A DNA stretch of 64,000 nt from Ensifer sp. Root278. GTDB lineage: Bacteria; Pseudomonadota; Alphaproteobacteria; Rhizobiales; Rhizobiaceae. The stretch lies in contig NZ_LMJJ01000042.1 of assembly GCF_001429285.1 (NCBI RefSeq), positions 248,001 to 312,000 of the forward strand. The letters are read 5' to 3'. The notes under the pieces were generated by a model. It made no database searches, was not told the DNA's origin, and saw only the letters and a program-made list of their open reading frames with translations. Positions 18,388 through 28,091 of this stretch are shown here, one piece after another (position 1 is the stretch's first letter; every line of letters begins with the position of its first letter). Both the position numbers and the translations under genes were made by a program.

Positions 18388-18870
18388 ATGGTTGCCAATG
18401 GCGGCAGGCTTGCCGATCGGCAGATCTGTGTGAAGCTGTTTGTCAGGCATGGCGACGAGGATCGCGCCATCGCCTTTTATCGCGAGGCGCTCGGCGCCGA
18501 GCTCCTGCAGCGGCACGAATGGCCGAGCGGCATTCTGACGAGTGCGGATCTGAGGATCGGGGAATCGGTCTTCCGGATTGCCGGGGCCAACCCGCGCCGC
18601 GATGCGGAGCCCAAGCTCGGGGGACCGCGCTCTCCGCATGCGCTGGGCACGACGGCGGTGATCCTGGAACTGCATGTTCGCGATGTCGATCGTGTGATCG
18701 GCCGGGCGATCGGCGCGGGGGCAAGCCTGCGCAATCCGGCCGAGACTTTGTCGACCGGTGACCGCGTCGGTGCCTTTATCGATCCTTTCGGCCATATCTG
18801 GGCGCTGTTCAACGCCATTGAGGATGCCGAAATCGTCGATCTGAACATCGAGGCCCGCAACGCCGCCTGA
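18388..18870 (+). CDS. VOC-family (glyoxalase/bleomycin-resistance-like) protein
   Basis: A 160-residue single VOC-fold protein of the PhnB-like type. It has paired beta-alpha-beta modules (VKLFVRHGDEDRAIAFYREALGAELL, then ILELHVRDVDRVIGRAIGAGA) and a C-terminal DRVGAFIDPFGHIWALF. Start at 18388 is chosen because GGAGG lies 6 bp upstream. Such proteins may bind metals or small ligands, but the substrate is unknown. Its last codons lie in the stem of a strong hairpin. Confidence 0.8.
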   Translation: MVANGGRLADRQICVKLFVRHGDEDRAIAFYREALGAELLQRHEWPSGILTSADLRIGESVFRIAGANPRRDAEPKLGGPRSPHALGTTAVILELHVRDVDRVIGRAIGAGASLRNPAETLSTGDRVGAFIDPFGHIWALFNAIEDAEIVDLNIEARNAA

Positions 18871-18883
18871 GGCGTTGCGGGCC
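18852..18883 (+). terminator. Hairpin overlapping the VOC gene stop codon
   Basis: GGCCCGCAACGCC (18852-18864) pairs perfectly with GGCGTTGCGGGCC (18871-18883). The loop contains the TGA stop. It is a likely terminator for both this gene and the convergent kinase gene, although no long U-tract follows. Confidence 0.6.
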
Positions 18884-18936
18884 TCTCGCTGTATGGCCGT
18901 GCACTTTGGCGGGATATGTTGCCCGCCGCGTGGCAA

Positions 18937-19728
18937 TCAGAAGAACTCGTCGAGCAGGCAGTAGAGGTCGCGTTTCTCCGGATCGTCCCTGTCGATGCCA
19001 TAGCGCGCCAGAAACGGCTGCACCCATTCCTCGCCGAGATTGTGGGCGATGCTGTGACAGGCAAGTGCAATGTCCTGATAGGGATCGGCGACGCCCAACC
19101 GGCTGCAATCGATGAAACCGGAGAACCGGCCATTCTTCTCGATGATGTTCGGCAGGCAGGCGTCGCCGTGGGTAATGACGAGCTTGCTGATCGAAGGTAC
19201 GCGGGCTCGGAGTTCTGCAAAAAGATCTGCCGCCGTGCGGCCGAGTCGCGTTTCGTCGAAATCGTCTTCATCGATAAGGCCGGCTTCGGTGCGCGCTCCC
19301 GCGATGGCGATGCGCTTTTCGATCCGGTGATCGAAGGGGCAGTCGGCGACGTCCAGCCCATGCAAGCGTTTCAGGGCGTCCACCAAGATGACGATCCGGT
19401 CCTTTGGCGACAGCGTCGTGGAGGCGAGGTCCGTGCCCTCGACAGCCTGCAGCAGCAGCCAGTTCGTTTCCGCGTCGAAGGCGCGGGCGATCGCCCGCGG
19501 ACAGGGCATGCCCTGAGACGCCAGCCAATCAAGCCGCTCCGCCTCGTCAACGAATTCGCTGAAGGGGCCGGCAGCCTCGACTTTCAGCACCAGCATCGGG
19601 CGATCCGGCGCCTTCAGCAGATAGATGCTCGAGTCCGACTGTCCGAGCGTGTCATGATTCCAGTCATAGCCTGCAACGAGCGGCAGGAGATTCTCGGGCA
19701 ATTCGAGATGCGGTTTTCGGGAAGACAA
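18937..19728 (-). CDS. Aminoglycoside 3'-phosphotransferase, APH(3')-II-like
   Basis: A 263-residue kinase of the aminoglycoside phosphotransferase family, expected to phosphorylate the 3'-hydroxyl of kanamycin/neomycin-type drugs. Length and sequence recall APH(3')-II: Brenner motif HGDACLPN with Asp189, GFIDCSRLGVADPYQDIAL with metal ligand Asp207, and C-terminal LLDEFF. The usual Gly of the IDCG motif is Ser here. TTG at 19728 is the probable start, with AGGTG upstream and family-length agreement; earlier codons have no homologous counterpart. Flanks show no mobile element, so it looks chromosomal and intrinsic. Confidence 0.85.
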   Translation of the reverse strand: MSSRKPHLELPENLLPLVAGYDWNHDTLGQSDSSIYLLKAPDRPMLVLKVEAAGPFSEFVDEAERLDWLASQGMPCPRAIARAFDAETNWLLLQAVEGTDLASTTLSPKDRIVILVDALKRLHGLDVADCPFDHRIEKRIAIAGARTEAGLIDEDDFDETRLGRTAADLFAELRARVPSISKLVITHGDACLPNIIEKNGRFSGFIDCSRLGVADPYQDIALACHSIAHNLGEEWVQPFLARYGIDRDDPEKRDLYCLLDEFF

Positions 19729-19920
19729 TACAATCACCTGAAAAATGAATGCAGCAAATTGGCCGTGACGGCGGCTGATGCCGATGTGGGTTCGCTGTGG
19801 CGGTGATTCCACACGTGACGTGCACGCATTCGCGCGGCTGCGGATCGTATTCGGTCCGCAGGCCGTGCCTTGATCTGATCAAAATGTCGTCGAGGAGCGC
19901 GACGCCAGACAAACCGCCCC

Positions 19921-22900
19921 TCAATACTCCTTCTCGAAGAAGATACCGCCCGATGCCGAGCCGTCGCCCGCAGCCGACCCCTTGAGCTTCACGCCCTTGC
20001 CGACATCGAGATTGATGACCGCCTTGCTGGAGGCAGAATCAGAGCCCTGCTGCAGCTCGATATAGGTCCGGTCGTTGAGATACTTGCCGGCGCGCACCGA
20101 AGCGCCGCCGTTCTCGTCGGTGGTGACGTCGAGGTCGTCGACGCCGAGCTTGTTGCGCAGGCCATCAAGCAGCGACGTCGAGCCTCCGCCGGCAAGCTGG
20201 CTGACGGCGGAGGCGAGCTGGGCGATCTGGAAGGCCGAGAGGTTCGACAGCGACCGGTTGAAGATCAGCTGTGCCAGGATCTCGTCCTGCGGCAGCGCCG
20301 GCGATGACGAGAAGGCGATCTGCGGATTGTTAGCGAGGCCCGCAACCGAGACTGTGATGGTCGTCGAGCCGACGCTGGAGGTCGCCTTGAGGTCAAGCGT
20401 CGGGATCAGGTCGCCACCGAAGCCGATATTGCCGTCGGTGAAGGTCAGGCGCTTGCCGAGGATTTCGAGGCGCCCGCGGCGCATTTCGAAGCCGCCGGAA
20501 ACGATCGGCTGCACGGCCGTGCCCCGGATCGTCAGGTTGCCACCGAGTTCGGCGTCGATGCCGCGGCCGCGCACGAAGACCTGGTTGGCGGCAACTGCCA
20601 GATCGAAGGCGATGCCGCCGCTGGCATTGGCGCCGGCTGCCGGCACCTCGTCCTTGCGCAGGTCCTTGACCATTTTCTGCACCTTAGGCGGCGCATTCTT
20701 GTGCTTGATGTCGATTGCCGAGAGCGAGGTGGGCAGCTTCTCGGGAATGGTGATCGATGCCTTGCGGATCGTAACCTTGCCGCCGAGCGTCGGGGTCGCG
20801 ACCAGCGGACCGGTCAGCGTCATTTCGCCATTGAGATTGGCGTTGAACAGCGTGCCGTCGACATAGGTGGCATTGTTCAGGCGGATCGTCAGATTGGCCG
20901 GGAAGCCGGAGCCGGGGACCGTGCCGACGGTGCCGGTCGCCTCGATCGAGCCGCCGGTCGCGAGATTGGCCGAGAGCTTGGAGATCGTCGCCTGCTTTCC
21001 GTCGAGCGCGACATTGGCGGTCAGATCGTTCAGTGCCAGGTTGCGGCGCACGTCGACGAGCCGCCCGCCGGATGTCGTGACGGTGCCGGCGATCTGCGGC
21101 GCCTTGGCGGAGCCGGAAATCGCGAGGTTGATGCCGGCCTGGCCCGTGAGCGTGAAGCCTTTTTCCGCCATCAGGTTGGCAATGAGGGCAAAGGGTAGGT
21201 TGCCGTTGAACTTCATTGCGATCGGCATGTTGCCGCCGATATCGACATTGCCGCCGCCCTTGAAGGAAAGGCCGCTGGCGCCCGAAAGCGTCGTGTCGAG
21301 CGTTACCTTGTTGTTGGCGAACTTGCCGTTGGCGGCGATGTCGAAGGCGGCGACCCCGGCCGTGCGTGCGGCGGCCAGCGACGCGCCAGACCATTTGAGG
21401 TTGTAGGCGACGACAGGTGCGGACGTTGCGCCAGCGACGTCGACGGTGCCGGCGATCGTGCCCTCGGCGCCGAGGTCCGGGACAAAAGCGTTGACCAGCG
21501 CTGCGGGCAGCGCATTGAGCTTGGCGGTGATGTCGAGTTTTTCGCCGGCCGTTCCGTTGACCGCGATGGTGCCCTTCGATGCCTGGATCGTCAGCGCGTT
21601 GAGGCGGACGGTGCCGTTTTCGATGGCGATGACCGTCGGCTGCGCGAGCTTCAGCGGGATGCCCTTTGGCGTCGCGCCGAAGGAGGCGAGGCGAATTTCC
21701 GTGCGTCCCTTCGCACTCGTGAGATCGCCCTTAGCCGTGAGCGGGCCACCATCATATTTGCCGTCGATCGAAAAGCCGGTGCGTCCCGCCTGCTGCTGGA
21801 AATCGACGGCGAGGCCGGCAACGCGGTTGGCGCCTTGAGCGATGGTCTCGGCGCGCACGCTGCCCTTGATGGCGAGGGCCGCGACATCGGAGATCGTGAT
21901 ATCGGCAGTCGGCTTGGCGATCGTCAGGGCATCACGCTTGATGCCGCTGCCGCCGGCCTTGACGACGACGGAGGTGATGCCGTTTGCGGTCTTGATTGCG
22001 GCCGACCCGTTGAGATCGCCAGAGGCTTTCTGCCCGGCCATGGCGGCAAGCAGGCCGAGATCGGGCAGGTTGAAATCGATCTTGCCGTCCGGTTTGAAGT
22101 CCGGGGTGAAACTGATCGCACCGGTCAGCTTGTTTTCACCGATCCTGGCTTCGAGCACGGGGATCGCGGTGCGTCCGTCCTTGGAGACGACGTCGGCCTT
22201 GACGTCGATCGCCTGGCCGTCGAGCGCACCGGTTGCGGTCAGGCTCGCCTGCGGGCTCGAGGGGTTGGCCTTCGCGTCGGCCTTGATCGTGAGGTCGCTG
22301 AGGGTGCGTCCGGCGAGCGTGGCGCCGCTCGAGGTCAGTTCGGCCTTGATGCCGAGTTCGGCGAGCGGGCCGGTCACGGCTGCGGTAAACTCAGCCTCGC
22401 CCTTGGCGTCAGCCAGAAGCTTGCCGAGATTGGGCAGCTTTCCCTTGAGATCGGTGGTCAGTTGTCCCTGGGCCAAGGCTATCGTGCCGGCCGCCTCGAT
22501 CGTGCTCGATTTGAGCTCGAGGCCCTCGACGGTCACGCTGCCGTCGGTCGCCGTCTTCACTTCGCCGGCAAGCGCGATGGTCCCGTCGAACTTCGCTGCC
22601 GCAGCCGGCGGCAGAGCCTCCGGAACGGTAAAGAGCTTGAACGCGGCGGCAACTGTGTTTTCCTCACGTGAGACGGCACCGGTGACCGAACCGCCAATGC
22701 CGGGGCTTTCGATCGTCACCGGATCGAAGACGATGTTCTCCTTCGTCACCGACAGGCTGGCGTCGATCTTCATTGGCGCCTGGACCAGCCGGGTGACGTT
22801 GGCGTCGACGAAGCCTGCCTCACCGACTTCGATCACCGTTTTTAGCGGGCCTGATTGTGTAGCGAGGTTGAAGCCGTCGCTGCGCGCCGACAGCTTGACG

Positions 22901-24099
22901 GCGCCAAGTGCCGCGTCCGGCAGCGTCACGGAGGCGACGTCGGCGGCGAGATCGAGGATTGCGGCCTGCGCGTCGCCGATCAGCGACAGGTTGACGGCGT
23001 TGATCTTTGCCTGGGCCTCGCCCTTCTGCAGCGGCCAGCGGAAGTCGATCGCGCCGTTGGTGCCGGCAAGCCGGGCCTGCAGATTGTTGTCGCCCTTGCT
23101 GTCGAAGGTGCCGAAGGCGCCAAAGGTCAGCGCGCCGGTCGCGATCTGCCCCTTGTCGACGCGCACCATGCCCTGGCCGTTGAACGCGGCTGCGACGTCG
23201 ATGCTGGTCTCGCCCTCGAACATCGCACGCAGTGCCGGCGGCATCAGCGAACCGAAGCCGCCGCCGCCAGTGACGGTGAGCCGATGCATGCCGTCGGGTG
23301 TCTGGACGTGGCGACCGTCGAGCTTGAGGATCTCGCTGCCGTCGAGCGCGGCCGTGGCAGTGCCGGCCCAGTCGGAAAGAGGACCTTCGCCGGTCAGCTT
23401 GATGTTGACCGCGGGCTCGTTGGGCAGGCGAAGGAGTTTTGCGAGCACGCCGTTGTTGGGCTCGTCGACGGTTGCCTCCAGCTTCAGCTCGTTGCCCGCC
23501 GGATTGAAGACGATATCGGCGACGGCGCGCGCTTCCGGCCGGTCACGCTGGGCGGCGGTCAGGCTGAGGGCAATGCTCTCGTTGGTCGCATTGATCTTGC
23601 CGCTGGCGGTCAGGAACTGATCTTCGCCGGCGATTGCCTTGCCGATGACGATCTCCTTGAGATCGATCGCGTCGATCTTGACGTCGACGGGAAGCGCGAA
23701 GGTCGCGCGCACTTCCTTGGTCTCGGTCGAGGGGATCGGCAGGCGTTCGACACGCACCGAGCCGGCGGACAACGCCGCGGCGTCGAAGCGGAAGGAGAGG
23801 AGGGCCGCCGGCGACCAGTTGAGCTTGAGGTCGCGGACCTCCGCATAGACGCCTTGGCCGTCGAAAAGCGTGATGCTTCCTGCCGCAAACTCACCTGTCA
23901 GCAGCGCACTCGGATCAGCGATCCGCACGATCTGGTCAGGCGTTGCCGCATATTTCTCGATTGCCCAGGCGACGAGGCGGGCGCCTGGAGTCGTGAAGCC
24001 CACGAAGGCGACGAGAAGGAGGGCAACGACCGCAATCACGCCAAGCACACGAAGGCCATAGCGCAGCGTCGCGCGAAGGAAGCGGACGACCTGATTCAT
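19921..24099 (-). CDS. tamB: Translocation and assembly module subunit TamB
   Basis: A 1392-residue TamB-family (DUF490) protein, anchored in the inner membrane by an N-terminal helix (residues about 15-38, LRVLGVIAVVALLLVAFVGF). It spans the periplasm as a long beta-rich groove. The repeated aliphatic/Gly/Ser strands run the whole length, and the C-terminal TamB domain contains ASGGIAFDLAVAANQVFVRGRGIDAELGG-type sequence and ends in FEKEY. With TamA it serves outer-membrane protein assembly or lipid transport. It lies 103 bp downstream of tamA on the same strand. It is somewhat longer than E. coli TamB. Confidence 0.92.
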   Translation of the reverse strand: MNQVVRFLRATLRYGLRVLGVIAVVALLLVAFVGFTTPGARLVAWAIEKYAATPDQIVRIADPSALLTGEFAAGSITLFDGQGVYAEVRDLKLNWSPAALLSFRFDAAALSAGSVRVERLPIPSTETKEVRATFALPVDVKIDAIDLKEIVIGKAIAGEDQFLTASGKINATNESIALSLTAAQRDRPEARAVADIVFNPAGNELKLEATVDEPNNGVLAKLLRLPNEPAVNIKLTGEGPLSDWAGTATAALDGSEILKLDGRHVQTPDGMHRLTVTGGGGFGSLMPPALRAMFEGETSIDVAAAFNGQGMVRVDKGQIATGALTFGAFGTFDSKGDNNLQARLAGTNGAIDFRWPLQKGEAQAKINAVNLSLIGDAQAAILDLAADVASVTLPDAALGAVKLSARSDGFNLATQSGPLKTVIEVGEAGFVDANVTRLVQAPMKIDASLSVTKENIVFDPVTIESPGIGGSVTGAVSREENTVAAAFKLFTVPEALPPAAAAKFDGTIALAGEVKTATDGSVTVEGLELKSSTIEAAGTIALAQGQLTTDLKGKLPNLGKLLADAKGEAEFTAAVTGPLAELGIKAELTSSGATLAGRTLSDLTIKADAKANPSSPQASLTATGALDGQAIDVKADVVSKDGRTAIPVLEARIGENKLTGAISFTPDFKPDGKIDFNLPDLGLLAAMAGQKASGDLNGSAAIKTANGITSVVVKAGGSGIKRDALTIAKPTADITISDVAALAIKGSVRAETIAQGANRVAGLAVDFQQQAGRTGFSIDGKYDGGPLTAKGDLTSAKGRTEIRLASFGATPKGIPLKLAQPTVIAIENGTVRLNALTIQASKGTIAVNGTAGEKLDITAKLNALPAALVNAFVPDLGAEGTIAGTVDVAGATSAPVVAYNLKWSGASLAAARTAGVAAFDIAANGKFANNKVTLDTTLSGASGLSFKGGGNVDIGGNMPIAMKFNGNLPFALIANLMAEKGFTLTGQAGINLAISGSAKAPQIAGTVTTSGGRLVDVRRNLALNDLTANVALDGKQATISKLSANLATGGSIEATGTVGTVPGSGFPANLTIRLNNATYVDGTLFNANLNGEMTLTGPLVATPTLGGKVTIRKASITIPEKLPTSLSAIDIKHKNAPPKVQKMVKDLRKDEVPAAGANASGGIAFDLAVAANQVFVRGRGIDAELGGNLTIRGTAVQPIVSGGFEMRRGRLEILGKRLTFTDGNIGFGGDLIPTLDLKATSSVGSTTITVSVAGLANNPQIAFSSSPALPQDEILAQLIFNRSLSNLSAFQIAQLASAVSQLAGGGSTSLLDGLRNKLGVDDLDVTTDENGGASVRAGKYLNDRTYIELQQGSDSASSKAVINLDVGKGVKLKGSAAGDGSASGGIFFEKEY

Positions 24100-24202
24100 G
24101 CTCTACCCTTAGCGCAAGTTGCGCTGCAGCGGAATCGCCGCAGGGCGAAACTATCGCGCAATGACGGCAATTTGCCGGTTCTTGCTGGAGAATCGGCCCT
24201 AC

Positions 24203-26203
24203 TCAGAACGATTGGCCGATACCGGCATAGATGCCGTACTTGGTGCCACCGGGATATTTGTTGAGCGGCACGGCGAAGTCGAGACGGATGGGGCCGAAGG
24301 GCGTGGCATAACGCAGGCCGATGCCGGCGCCGGCGCGAATGTCGGAGAAATCGGGCGTCGTTTTCGCCGACACCGTGCCGGCATCGATAAACGGCACCAC
24401 GCCGATCGTGTCGGTGATCGCGATGCGGGCTTCAAGCGAGGCGTTGACATAGGAACGCCCGCCGGTCTCCTCGTTGTCGGCGTTGCGCGGGCCGATCTCC
24501 TGGTAGGAGTAGCCGCGCACGGAACCGCCACCGCCAAGATAGAAGCGACGGTTCGCCGGGATATCCTCAAGCCCGCTGCCGCCGACGAGCACGCCGGCGC
24601 CGATCTTGCCGGCGAGAACGAAACGCTTCTCGTCGCCGAGCGCATGGTAGCCCGATGCCGACGCTTCGAAGGACGAGAAGAAGGTCTGGCCTTTGATCTC
24701 GTAGCTCGGCTTGGCGTTGATCATCGCCCGGTAGCCGTCGGTCGCGTTCAGCTTGTCGTCGCGAGTGTCGCGCACATATTCGAGCGGAATGGCGGCAGTC
24801 AGGTAGGAGTTCGAGCCGAAGGCGTCGTCGATGTTGGCCCAGCTCAGCTCGCCGCCACCGGACACGGTGTCGGTCGGCGAGAGTTCGAATGTGGCGCCGG
24901 CAGCACCCGTCAGGATCTTGGCGCGGTAGGCGTCCGGATCCTGGATGTTGGCCTTGAGGCTGGCGGTAAAGGTCGAGGCGGGGCCGAAGGCGCCGGGCTT
25001 GGCGAAGAGGATGCCGACCGAATAGTCGAGCTTGTCCAGTTCCTTCGTCTCGCCGATGCGGTCGACCGAGCCTTCTATGCGCAGCGATTCCGCCCGCCCG
25101 AAGAGATTACGGTGTCCCCAATAACCCGAGACACCCAGACCATCGGTGGTCGAAACCTGCGCACCGAAGCCGAAATATTTATGCTTGCCTTCCGAGACCT
25201 CGATCTTCATTGGGATCGATCCGTCAGGCGACAGCGTGTTGGCTTCCTTGATCGTCACGCTTGAGAACACGCCGAGCTGGCGCAGGCGCTCGGATGCCTT
25301 GCGGATATCCTCGGGCGAATAGGGGCGCCCTTCGTTGAGGCGCGAATAGTCGCGCACGAAACCGGGATCGACGGTCTTGGTTCCCGATACGCTGACATCG
25401 CCGACAGGCGCGACCGGCCCGCCGCTTGCGCCGATGACGACGTCGACGGTGGAATTGGCGTGGTTGGCGACGGCGCTGCGTTCGGTGAGCTTGGCGAGTG
25501 GCCGGCCCTGCTCGCGCAGGTCGTTCACGACCTTTTCGCCAGCCTTGATGATCAGGGTCGAATCGGCGCGTGCGCCGGCAGGCAGGCCATAGTTATCAGG
25601 ATTGAAGCCGGCCGCATCACCTTCGAACCTGACGGAACCGACCGTAAAGGCGGGGCCGGGCGTGACGGTGACCGTTACCGGGATCGCCTGCCCGTCGGGG
25701 AAGGCGGGATCCGGCGGCAGGCTGTCGATGTCCTGGCCGTTGACGCGAATTGCCACGGTGCCGCCGTAGCGGGCCTTTTCGTAGAGGGCGGCGAGCAGCC
25801 GGTCGCGATCGTCGCGCGCGCGGATGGCAAGACCGAGATCGCCGGACACGGGCTTTTCCTGACCCTGGACGAGCTGCGAGCTGTTTTCCAGCGCTTCCTT
25901 CAGTTCCTTGTCTTCGGTGCCGGCGTCGAAGGTAAGCGTATAGTTGACCGGGTCGATGACCGGCGCTTCCTCTTCGTCGCTCTCGAAGAACTTCATGCCG
26001 AAGAGCTTGAAGGCATGGGCGTTTTTGGCGGAAATCGGGCCGAGCGCAAACGAGAAGGCGACTGCAAGCGCAGTTGCGGCCTTCCAGTACGCAATACTCG
26101 ACCGTGGTGGGGACATTCGCTTCCGCATCCCGTCTTCAGGCGACCCAATACAAACTGCCTGCTTATGCGGCCGGGTCACTATTGCATGCCTAAGGTTTTC
26201 CAT
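24203..26203 (-). CDS. tamA: Outer-membrane BamA-family protein TamA
   Basis: Omp85-family outer-membrane protein partnering TamB. After a basic N-terminus and signal segment (AATALAVAFSFALGPISAKNAHA) come periplasmic POTRA domains (about residues 100-330) and a 16-strand barrel with the conserved VRGY motif (GSVRGYSYQEIGPRN) and a terminal phenylalanine. Start is uncertain: ATG at 26203 gives 666 residues but no good ribosome site. Internal ATGs at 26128 and 26116 would place the signal peptide nearer the N-terminus and are plausible. It precedes tamB. Confidence 0.9.
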   Translation of the reverse strand: MENLRHAIVTRPHKQAVCIGSPEDGMRKRMSPPRSSIAYWKAATALAVAFSFALGPISAKNAHAFKLFGMKFFESDEEEAPVIDPVNYTLTFDAGTEDKELKEALENSSQLVQGQEKPVSGDLGLAIRARDDRDRLLAALYEKARYGGTVAIRVNGQDIDSLPPDPAFPDGQAIPVTVTVTPGPAFTVGSVRFEGDAAGFNPDNYGLPAGARADSTLIIKAGEKVVNDLREQGRPLAKLTERSAVANHANSTVDVVIGASGGPVAPVGDVSVSGTKTVDPGFVRDYSRLNEGRPYSPEDIRKASERLRQLGVFSSVTIKEANTLSPDGSIPMKIEVSEGKHKYFGFGAQVSTTDGLGVSGYWGHRNLFGRAESLRIEGSVDRIGETKELDKLDYSVGILFAKPGAFGPASTFTASLKANIQDPDAYRAKILTGAAGATFELSPTDTVSGGGELSWANIDDAFGSNSYLTAAIPLEYVRDTRDDKLNATDGYRAMINAKPSYEIKGQTFFSSFEASASGYHALGDEKRFVLAGKIGAGVLVGGSGLEDIPANRRFYLGGGGSVRGYSYQEIGPRNADNEETGGRSYVNASLEARIAITDTIGVVPFIDAGTVSAKTTPDFSDIRAGAGIGLRYATPFGPIRLDFAVPLNKYPGGTKYGIYAGIGQSF

Positions 26204-26385
26204 CTGTTAACGATGACAGCCGGCTGCATCCACCCCTGATACCGATTTTCGGTGCCGTTTTCCGGGAAAAAGCTCCGAAATGTTGTCGGCGCAGCACAAC
26301 CATAGGCTCCGGACGGACGGTTGCCAGCCAGGCGCGCCGGCATTTTGCTGGGTGTTTGGCTGGTTTTGTCCGCGGATCGTCGAGC

Positions 26386-27615
26386 CTATGCGGCTTCCGG
26401 CAGTGCCCGCAACTGCGGCACGCGAGAGGCTATGATAACGAGAAACTGGACCAGGAAACCCGTCGCGGCAACGGCCAGGCATGCCTCGACGCCGAAACGC
26501 GTGGCGACGACGGCACCCAGCGCTGCGCCGATCGGCCGCGCGCCGAACGTGGCTGTGGTGATGAAGGCGGAAACTCGACCCAGCATCGCATTCGGCGTGA
26601 CGGCCTGGCGCAAGGTGAGGGTGGCGATCGACCAGAGCACAGGCCCTGCGCCAAAGAGGAAGAAGCTCAAGCCGGCAAGAACGCCGGATGGCATCCAGAT
26701 CGTCGAGAGCATCACGGCGGCCGCCGCCAACCCGCCGAGCGGACCAAGCGCAATCATCACGCCGAAGGGGACACGGCGCGCAATGGCGGGCGCGGCGAAT
26801 GCGCCGATCATCATGCCGGCGCCATAGATGCCGAGCGTGATGCCGACGCCTGTCGCCGTCATGCCGAGGGTTTGAATGGCATAAGCGACATAGACCGCCT
26901 GCAGCACGAACCAGGCGGTGTTGAAGACTATCGCCGTGACGAGGATCGGCCTGAGCAGCGTGTGGCCGGCAAGGAACCGTGCGCCTTCGGTCAGATCCTG
27001 CAGAAGTTTGCGTTTTGCCGCGGCGGGTTGGTGATGCTCGCCAAGGCCGGCAAGCAGGACGACGGAGAGAAGAGAAAGGCATGTGGCAGCGACATAGGCC
27101 AGGGATGCGCCCGTTCATGCGACGATCGCGCCGCCGATCGCCGGCCCGCCCGAATAGGCAAGGCTGCGGGCGAGTTCCAGCCAGCGGTTGGCATCGGCCA
27201 GTTGGGCGCGGGGAACGATCACCGGAATAAGGGCAGGGGCAGCGACATTGTAACAAACGGTGCCGATGGCACCGACGAACCCCATCGCAGCCAGAAGCGG
27301 CAGGGTCAAAAGGCCGCTGACCATCAGGAGCAGCGTGGCGACCAGCGACAGCGCGCGCAGCATTTCCGAGGAGACCATCAGCCTCAGTCGCGAGGCGCGA
27401 TCGGCGACGAGCCCGGCCGGAATGGCGAGCAGGAGAAACGGAAGTGTCTGGGCCATCTGCAGCCATCCGGTTTCCGCCGGACCGGCGGCGAGCAGCAGCA
27501 CCGCGGCGAGCGGAGCGGCAGCCAGCGCCATCTGCTCCGAGAATTGCGCAAAAAGATTGGACCAGCCGATCCGCTTGAAGGCTGGCGGCAGTGGATTGCC
27601 TGGTGATTTCGACAT
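26386..27615 (-). pseudogene. MFS transporter interrupted by one in-frame TGA
   Basis: Reads as one continuous MFS protein of about 409 codons (EntS/MFS_3-like efflux type), but codon 167 at 27115-27117 is TGA. Before it lies GGPAIGGAIVA. After it the same frame continues with TGASLAYVAATC and further hydrophobic helices to LPEAA. Homologous transporters usually have Trp (TGG) at this place, so a single G-to-A change is the simplest cause. Unless it is a base-calling error or is read through, the gene gives only a 166-residue N-terminal fragment. GAGG lies 8 bp before the ATG. The substrate is unknown. Confidence 0.85.
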
Positions 27616-27745
27616 GTGACGGCCTCGATGGATGATACTTCGAGGACAGCAGACGGATTTGCGCGGCCGATAACCACCCGGTTTGCGCGCGTCGGATCAT
27701 TTCTTGGGGGTATGCCTAGCTTCGCCGGCGCGTCCGGAACGAAAA

Positions 27746-27776
27746 ACCCCCTCAGGCTTTGCGCCATGAGGGGGGT
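27746..27776 (-). terminator. Rho-independent terminator after the glycine-zipper lipoprotein gene
   Basis: ACCCCCTCA (27746-27754) pairs with TGAGGGGGGT (27767-27776). On the minus strand the stem is followed by TTTTTCG, giving a good intrinsic terminator about 60 bp after the stop codon of the gene at 27834. Confidence 0.8.
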
Positions 27777-27833
27777 AATTGGATCCTACGGAGAGCTTGC
27801 GCTACGCCGAAGGATGACCGTCTTCGCTACGCC

Positions 27834-28091
27834 TTAGCGCGGGCAAGAGTCGATGTAGCGGCGGCCATAGCGGTCGCGGTAGTAGCACTGGCCCGGCTGC
27901 TCGGTGACGTTGCCGATGACTGCGCCGGAAACGCCGCCGATGGCCGCGCCGACCGCTGCGCCACGGACGTCGCCGGTGACAGCGCCGCCGATGATCGCGC
28001 CGGAAACGGCACCGATGCCGGCGCCTTTTTCCGTCTGGGTGCAGCTTGCGACCGCCAGGGCGACCAGCACAAGTGCGATGGCTTTCTTCAT
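27834..28091 (-). CDS. Small glycine-zipper lipoprotein
   Basis: An 85-residue lipoprotein. The signal peptide MKKAIALVLVALAVASC ends in a lipobox with Cys17, predicting lipidation and envelope location. It is followed by a glycine-zipper segment (GIGAVSGAIIGGAVTGDVRG and AAIGGVSGAVIG) with regular small-residue spacing. The short C-terminus contains CYYRDRYGRRYIDSCPR. GGAGAG precedes the ATG. Proteins of this type (17-kDa antigen/OsmB-like) are envelope-associated with unclear function. Confidence 0.85.
   Translation of the reverse strand: MKKAIALVLVALAVASCTQTEKGAGIGAVSGAIIGGAVTGDVRGAAVGAAIGGVSGAVIGNVTEQPGQCYYRDRYGRRYIDSCPR

Noticed and set aside
22000-24000. Long plus-strand frames opposite tamB (up to 592 codons)
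   Set aside because: Shadows of the low-complexity tamB coding sequence, without any recognised domain.
26207-27700. A 497-codon minus-strand frame spanning the MFS pseudogene
   Set aside because: Composition is His/Arg/Cys-rich and it is out of frame with the clear MFS sequence, so it is a shadow.
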